Source of the DNA: Bacteroidales bacterium UBA1711
GTDB taxonomy: Bacteria > Bacteroidota > Bacteroidia > Bacteroidales > P3
Length of the DNA: 15,816 nucleotides
Direction: 5' to 3'
Assembly (NCBI GenBank): GCA_002317325.1
Contig: DCJB01000059.1
Location: forward strand, 1-15,816
The position numbers were made by a program, and so were the translations under genes. The notes beneath the pieces were generated by a model. It was not told where the DNA came from and made no database searches. It saw only the letters and a program-made list of their open reading frames with translations. Every line of letters starts with the position of its first letter. The first letter of the stretch is position 1. This document shows, in pieces, positions 12,113 to 15,816 of the stretch.

Positions 12113-12985
12113 TTATTTCTCCATTAAGTAGTAGTTCAATAAATTGTCTTTCTCAAGCTCCTGCCCCTCGTAGGTGCAGAAGGAGATTTCCGTCTCGGGG
12201 GTGTCGCCCATCGAGGCCACGACTGTCAGCGTCCCAATCTTGGTGCCGGGAAGTTCGATCTTCATGCCCGTCTGGGGGTTGGTCACGCTCTTCCCCTTCT
12301 TGTAGAGGACAAAGGCGCTTCCCGTGGCAATGCCCTGCGAAACGCCGCCAGACATGATGTACTGGCCGTCTTCCACCGACAGCAGGTAGCCTCTCCAGGG
12401 CTTGTCCATGCACTTGTTGATGATGTTCTCGACCAGCTGCGAGAGGGCGGCGGAAATGGCCTTGTCGCTGAGGGTGGCGTCGAAGCCGGCGCTGCCGCCG
12501 AAGCCCAAGGTCTGCTTGGCCGAGGTCTCGGCATAGCCCTTGGCCTCGTCGGAGTAGATAATCAGCCCCGACGACACATCCACCAGCCTGATGCTGACTC
12601 CCGCCTCCACGGTCTGGGTCTTCGACTGGGAGAGGAAGCGCTGGTCGCCCTCCACCTTTCGCCCAAACTGGGTGATGGAGCCGAGGATGATGAAGTCGGC
12701 GCCTATCTTCTGCATACCGTCGCCCGCTTCGGCAACCAACTCTTCCAAGCCGTCGCGCTCAAGCAGGATGAACTTCTCACTCATGGCGAGCTTGGCGGAG
12801 AGGATGTCCAAAGCCTGCTTGCGGATGGGGTCGTTGTCGCGGTTGTAGAAGAGTCCCTTGGCGTACTGGGTTTCGTTGGTAAAGCGGCCGATGGCAACCT
12901 TTCTCTTCAGGGTCCGCTCGGACTGACCATAGGACGGTGCGGCCGCAATCATGAGCAGCAGCACTCCAATCAGTAGTTTTTTCAC
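12113..12985 (-). CDS. CsgG-family envelope protein
   Basis: A 290-residue CsgG/HfaB-type protein. The core shows RKVAIGRFTNET, then RKQALDILSAKLAMSEKFILLERDG, then GADFIILGSITQFGRK, then VSIRLVDVSSGLIIYSDEAKG, the usual CsgG succession. I start at GTG 12985, which gives a normal signal peptide (VKKLLIGVLLLMIAAAPSYGQ) and follows an A-rich stretch. The frame extends to a TTG at 13039, but that would add 18 residues ahead of the signal peptide. There is no lipobox Cys, unlike E. coli CsgG, so this protein is periplasmic or held by its partners. The roughly 90 C-terminal residues (GYLLSVEDGQYIMSGG onward) are an extra beta domain beyond curli CsgG. No curlin, CsgE or CsgF gene is near, so a curli role is unlikely. 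Confidence 0.88.
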   Translation of the reverse strand: MKKLLIGVLLLMIAAAPSYGQSERTLKRKVAIGRFTNETQYAKGLFYNRDNDPIRKQALDILSAKLAMSEKFILLERDGLEELVAEAGDGMQKIGADFIILGSITQFGRKVEGDQRFLSQSKTQTVEAGVSIRLVDVSSGLIIYSDEAKGYAETSAKQTLGFGGSAGFDATLSDKAISAALSQLVENIINKCMDKPWRGYLLSVEDGQYIMSGGVSQGIATGSAFVLYKKGKSVTNPQTGMKIELPGTKIGTLTVVASMGDTPETEISFCTYEGQELEKDNLLNYYLMEK

Positions 12986-13163
12986 TTTTGCGTGTTGTTT
13001 TTTGGTTTTTGTGCTTGACGGCCCGCAAGCGTTGTTCAAACAATTGGTCGAAGAGAAGGCGGGGCCATGCCCTCTTCCGCCCTGTTCTACATATCAAGCA
13101 TCGTGCAAAGAAATAGAGCGTTGAGGCACTTCCTCAGTCAAATCGGGTCTCCGAGTGACACCG

Positions 13164-13193
13164 CAAAGATACAAAATATTTCCGACATTCAAA
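13164..13193 (-). promoter_or_regulatory. Promoter of the CsgG-like/lipoprotein operon
   Basis: TATCTTTG (minus strand, 13171-13164) is a perfect -7 box, and TTTG at 13193-13190 is a -33 element 18 nt upstream. The leader to the GTG at 12985 would be about 170 nt, long enough for regulation, though I recognise no fold in it. The rest of 12986-13282 contains only this promoter and the 3' end of the esterase transcript. Confidence 0.65.
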
Positions 13194-13282
13194 GGGATGA
13201 AGAAAAAAAATACCCATGGGGGCGGCACCGAGACTCCGCCGCCGCTCATCGCTGAGACATTGGGCTCGCCATGGCGGCGGGG

Positions 13283-14389
13283 CTAACGCACCCGGAGCCG
13301 GCGGCCTACGCGGAGGATGGAGGTCTCCTTCATGTTGTTGAGGCGGCAGAGCTTGGCCACGGTGGTGTGGTAGCGGCGAGCGAGGGCGCCGAGGGTGTCG
13401 CCGCTGCGGATGGTGTGGTACTTGGGCTGGGGGGTTGAAGCCTTGGCGGCGGGGGGCTGCGGGGCGGCGGCTGAGTCGGCGAGGCCGAGGCTGTCGGCAG
13501 CCGCCGTGCCGGCGGCGAGCGCCATGGTGTCGGCGGCGGAGGGGGCGGCAGCGGAGGCGGGGCGGAGGGCCTCTTTGTCGGGGGTGCTGCGCACCACTAT
13601 GTGGTTGGCATTTCGGTCGATGTCCTTGTAGGCGCTGCGGAGCCGCTCGACGGTGATTCGGCAGTCGGTGGAGACGGGGCGGCCGGGGGTGTCGAGGCGG
13701 TGCTGGAAGAGCCAGTCGTAGGTCTCGCTGATGTAGAAGGCGCGGGCCAGCCCTCCGTGGTTGACGCCGGGGAGTTTGGTGAAGCGCAGCCGGGGGCTGT
13801 CGCCGCACCGGGCCATGGCGTTGATGACCTTTTGGGACTGGCTCACGCGGACGGCGCGGTCGGCGGTGCCGTGGAGAATCCAGAGGGGCACGTCGTTCAG
13901 ACCGCAGTAGGACTTGGGGTTGCCGCCGCCGCACAAGGCCATGGCGGCGGCGATGCGGTGGGGGTAGGCGGCGGTGTAGTCGATGGTGCCGTAGCCGCCG
14001 AGGCTCATGCCGATGACGTAGAAGCGGGAGGTGTCGATGCGGTAGTGGTCGAAGACCCAGTCCACGACGCGGTTGACGCGGTCGGGTTTCCAGGCGCCGC
14101 CGGGGTTTTGCGGGGCGATGATGACGGCGTCGATCTGGCGTCCCATGGCCTGGGCGTGGAGGGGTCCGTAGCGGCGGACGCGGTCGAGGTTGCGGCCGCA
14201 GAGGCTGGCGCCGTGGAGGAAGAGGATGACGGGTTTGGGGGGCTGGAGGCTGTCGTAGTCCTTGGGGGTGGAGACCCAGAAATTGTAGCCGCCGGAGACC
14301 TGATTGCGGTGGGGGCAGAGGGTTTGAGCGGGGAGGAGGGCGGGGAGCAGCGCGAGCAGCACAAGCAGCGGAAGTTCTCTCTTTTTCAT
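13283..14389 (-). CDS. Secreted alpha/beta-hydrolase esterase with C-terminal LysM domain
   Basis: A 368-residue protein in four parts: signal peptide 1-22 (MKKRELPLLVLLALLPALLPAQ); an alpha/beta hydrolase of the feruloyl-esterase/PHB-depolymerase kind (about 25-235); an Ala/Pro-rich linker (about 275-323); and one LysM domain (324-367: YHTIRSGDTLGALARRYH, NNM, VGRRLRV). The probable triad is S129 in GMSLGG, D177 in HGTADRAV and H211 in GVNHGG; HG at 59-60 with nearby residues supplies the oxyanion region. LysM binds GlcNAc polymers, so it likely tethers the enzyme to peptidoglycan or to chitin-like glycans. The substrate could be acylated cell-wall or dietary polysaccharide esters. The fusion is unusual for this esterase family. 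The start at 14389 is only 5 nt from the -7 box, implying a leaderless message. Confidence 0.87.
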   Translation of the reverse strand: MKKRELPLLVLLALLPALLPAQTLCPHRNQVSGGYNFWVSTPKDYDSLQPPKPVILFLHGASLCGRNLDRVRRYGPLHAQAMGRQIDAVIIAPQNPGGAWKPDRVNRVVDWVFDHYRIDTSRFYVIGMSLGGYGTIDYTAAYPHRIAAAMALCGGGNPKSYCGLNDVPLWILHGTADRAVRVSQSQKVINAMARCGDSPRLRFTKLPGVNHGGLARAFYISETYDWLFQHRLDTPGRPVSTDCRITVERLRSAYKDIDRNANHIVVRSTPDKEALRPASAAAPSAADTMALAAGTAAADSLGLADSAAAPQPPAAKASTPQPKYHTIRSGDTLGALARRYHTTVAKLCRLNNMKETSILRVGRRLRVR

Positions 14390-14394
14390 GGCTG

Positions 14395-14402
14395 CAAAGA
14401 TA
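14395..14402 (-). promoter_or_regulatory. -7 box TATCTTTG of the esterase gene (leaderless)
   Basis: TATCTTTG on the minus strand matches the consensus exactly and ends 5 nt before the esterase ATG at 14389, so transcription should begin at or next to the start codon. It forms one arm of a 13-bp imperfect palindrome with the divergent promoter at 14443-14450. Confidence 0.65.
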
Positions 14403-14442
14403 CGAAAAAAAACCGAAATAGCGATATATCGGGAAAAAATAG

Positions 14443-14450
14443 TACCTTTG
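14443..14450 (+). promoter_or_regulatory. -7 box TACCTTTG of the TIGR04076 gene (near-leaderless)
   Basis: TACCTTTG matches TAnnTTTG and ends 9 nt before the ATG at 14460, leaving a leader of a few nucleotides at most. It likely also serves the sigma-factor genes downstream unless they have their own promoter. Confidence 0.65.
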
Positions 14451-14459
14451 CAGCCCGAA

Positions 14460-14786
14460 ATGAAAGACGTTAGAATAACCGTGCTGCGGCGGGCGGACTA
14501 CCGCGACCTGCAGCAGAAATATGAGAATCCGATAGAGCACGCCTGCGGGCTGCGGGAGGGGATGACGTGGGTGAGCGCGGGCGGGCAGCGCCCCGAGGGG
14601 CTGTGCGAAGAGGCGTGGCGGAGTATGCGCGAGTATGTGATGGTGCTGGCCCACGGGGGGGGCGACTTCTACGACGGGTGGATGAAGGACCCCCACAGCG
14701 CCGTAATCAGCTGCAACGACGGCTTCCGCCCCGTGAGCTTCCTGATAGAGCTGGCCGGGGAGCCGGCAGCGGATGAAAAAAAGTGA
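14460..14786 (+). CDS. TIGR04076 family small protein
   Basis: A 108-residue protein matching the TIGR04076 pattern: MKDVRITVLRRADYRDLQQK at the start, a Cys in HACGLREGM, then RPEGLCEEAWRSM, GGGDFYDGWMKD, ISCNDGFRPVSFLIE. The conserved Cys and acidic residues (C29, C49, C85 in this protein) suggest metal or redox chemistry, but the family has no established function. I use ATG 14460, 9 nt after the -7 box; an in-frame ATG at 14388 lies upstream of the promoter and its extra 24 residues do not look like protein. The gene diverges from the esterase and precedes the sigma factor by 114 bp on the same strand. Confidence 0.85.
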   Translation: MKDVRITVLRRADYRDLQQKYENPIEHACGLREGMTWVSAGGQRPEGLCEEAWRSMREYVMVLAHGGGDFYDGWMKDPHSAVISCNDGFRPVSFLIELAGEPAADEKK

Positions 14787-14900
14787 GACATTTTTTGTAG
14801 TTTTTCGGCTCGGGGAGCGTCTAACAGGCAAAGAGGGCACCCGGGGGCCTCGGCCCGACCGACCCGAATCGCCCCCTGCGGGAAATGAACCCAACGCCCC

Positions 14901-15395
14901 ATGGCAGACAAGGCAAAGGAAAAAGAATTCGAACGATTGGCGCGCGAGCACAAGGACACCATATACACGGTGTGCTATATGTTCTCCAAAGACCACGACG
15001 AGGTGCAGGACCTCTTTCAGGACACGCTCGTCAACCTGTGGAAGGGATTCGACGGCTTCAGGGGCGAGGCGAAGGTGGAGACATGGATATGGCGGGTGGC
15101 GCTGAACACGTGCGTGACGGCGGAGCGGAAGAAGCGGCGGCGGGGCGAGCGGGTACCCCTCGAGATGGCGGGCGACCTGTTTGCCGACACGGACGACGAA
15201 AGCAAGCAGATACGCCAGCTGTACAGCCGGATAAACAAGCTGGGGGTGATGGACCGCGCCCTCATACTGCTGTGGCTCGAGAATATGAGCTATGACGACA
15301 TCGGGGCCATTCTCGGGCTCACGCCGCAGAACGTGTCGGTGCGGTTGGTGCGGGTGAAGCAGCGGCTGATAGAGATGGCCCGGCAAGAAAAATAG
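14901..15395 (+). CDS. ECF-type RNA polymerase sigma factor
   Basis: A 164-residue sigma-70 family protein with the short ECF layout. Region 2 spans about 8-75 (TIYTVCYMFSKDHDEVQDLF, then QDTLVNLWKGFDGFRGEAKV, then ETWIWRVALNTC), including the DLxQDTxxxLW core-binding helix. Region 4 spans about 107-160 (LGVMDRALILLWLENMSYDD, then IGAILGLTPQNVSVRLVRVK), a helix-turn-helix for -35-type recognition. A short basic linker (AERKKRRRGER) lies between. It is followed 8 bp later by a two-helix membrane protein, where Bacteroidota often place an anti-sigma or partner protein. No FecR-like anti-sigma or SusC gene follows in the window, so this is not the classic glycan-sensing trio. The start codon at 14901 follows CCC and is supported by the ADKAKEKEFERLA N-terminus. 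Confidence 0.92.
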   Translation: MADKAKEKEFERLAREHKDTIYTVCYMFSKDHDEVQDLFQDTLVNLWKGFDGFRGEAKVETWIWRVALNTCVTAERKKRRRGERVPLEMAGDLFADTDDESKQIRQLYSRINKLGVMDRALILLWLENMSYDDIGAILGLTPQNVSVRLVRVKQRLIEMARQEK

Positions 15396-15403
15396 GCACA
15401 GTC

Positions 15404-15816
15404 ATGCAGACAGATAGAGAACAGACTATCATGGCAACGAATACGGACGGCGACGCGGCGCTCTGCGAAATGCGGGAGCAGTTAGCCCTGCTGAAAGGCA
15501 AACTCAAGGAAGAGCAGATAGTGAACGCCGAGCTGATGCGCAAGGCGATGAAGAACAAGGTGAGGTATATAAGCGGCACGGCGTGGCTGTCGGCGGGGGC
15601 GGCGGTGATGGTGATGGCCATCATTCCGGGCGTGAGGCGGCAGATGGGGCTCTCGGCCTCCTTTGAGGCTGCCACCCTGCTGCTGATGACGGCCTGCGCC
15701 TTTTTTTCGTGGTTCTTCCACCGGGGCATCAGCCCCAACATGATGAACGGCAACCTGAAAGAGGTGGCCAAACAGCTGCAGGGACTCCGCCGCAACTATA
15801 GGCTGTGGAAGCGGAT
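15404..15816 (+). CDS. Two-helix membrane protein downstream of the sigma factor (3' end off window)
   Basis: The frame opens at ATG 15404, 8 bp after the sigma-factor stop, and is open for 137 codons to the window edge. Residues about 20-52 (EMREQLALLKGKLKEEQIVN, then AELMRKAMKNK) look like a cytoplasmic coiled coil. Two membrane helices follow at about 56-75 (ISGTAWLSAGAAVMVMAIIP) and 87-105 (FEAATLLLMTACAFFSWFF), then an amphipathic stretch (NLKEVAKQLQGLRRNYRLWKR). An ATG at 15431 is an alternative start. Similar proteins sit after ECF sigma genes in other Bacteroides-like genomes as far as I recall. I infer a membrane partner that restrains the sigma factor through its coiled coil, but no anti-sigma domain is recognisable. 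Confidence 0.75.
   Translation, partial: MQTDREQTIMATNTDGDAALCEMREQLALLKGKLKEEQIVNAELMRKAMKNKVRYISGTAWLSAGAAVMVMAIIPGVRRQMGLSASFEAATLLLMTACAFFSWFFHRGISPNMMNGNLKEVAKQLQGLRRNYRLWKR

Noticed and set aside
12113..12985. Curli secretion locus
   Set aside because: The CsgG-like gene has no curlin, CsgE or CsgF neighbour and sits with DUF4810 and DUF799 lipoproteins instead.
12986..13039. N-terminal extension of the CsgG-like protein to TTG 13039
   Set aside because: It puts 18 polar residues before a normal Lys-Lys signal peptide; GTG 12985 with its A-rich upstream is a better start.
13134..15386. Minus-strand open frame of 750 codons crossing the esterase, TIGR04076 and sigma-factor genes
   Set aside because: It runs through four well-supported features in other frames, and the product is Pro/Arg-rich with no recognisable fold.

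Overview
The window reads as chromosome of a GC-rich, anaerobic member of the Bacteroidota (probably Bacteroidales). Three things point there. A type IX secretion (T9SS) type A C-terminal sorting domain and a CarboxypepD_reg-plug-barrel outer membrane protein are both Bacteroidota hallmarks. The promoters carry the Bacteroides-type -7 box TAnnTTTG, seen seven times upstream of genes. An [FeFe]-hydrogenase maturase, HydF, implies hydrogen metabolism. The species cannot be named from this stretch. No rRNA, tRNA, insertion sequence or CRISPR array was found.

Layout. 1-2359 (minus): a three-gene operon with two ATGA stop/start overlaps, encoding a PEGA-like membrane protein, a T9SS-exported YD-repeat protein and an AlkD-like DNA glycosylase that runs off the left edge. 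2423-2492: a G-rich tandem repeat and an inverted repeat. 2519-5244 (minus): a TonB-receptor-like outer membrane protein, preceded by a 20-bp tandem duplication, two GC-rich hairpins and a 23-residue hydrophobic micro-ORF. 5436-7292 (minus): an OLD/AAA_21-type ATPase followed 2 bp later by a PIN nuclease, in DNA visibly less GC-rich than its surroundings. This is the best candidate for an unrecognised defence or abortive-infection module. 7412-8150 (plus): a hexapeptide acyltransferase. 8275-10526 (plus): cupin, hydF and folA in one operon. 10557-10657: hairpins between convergent operons. 10644-13171 (minus): a four-gene envelope operon of CsgG-like, PEGA-like lipoprotein, DUF4810 lipoprotein and DUF799 (GNA1162-like) lipoprotein. 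13283-14402 (minus): a secreted esterase fused to a LysM domain. 14443-15816 (plus): a TIGR04076 protein, an ECF sigma factor and a two-helix membrane protein cut by the right edge.

How genes work together. The CsgG/DUF4810/DUF799 set probably forms one outer-membrane-associated lipoprotein assembly. HydF serves [FeFe] hydrogenase maturation and is co-transcribed with dihydrofolate reductase and a cupin, but HydE and HydG are not in the window. The ATPase and PIN protein are almost certainly co-translated; the natural model is an ATPase sensor controlling an RNase effector. The esterase-LysM and TIGR04076 genes diverge from mirror-image promoters so close to their start codons that both messages should be leaderless or nearly so.
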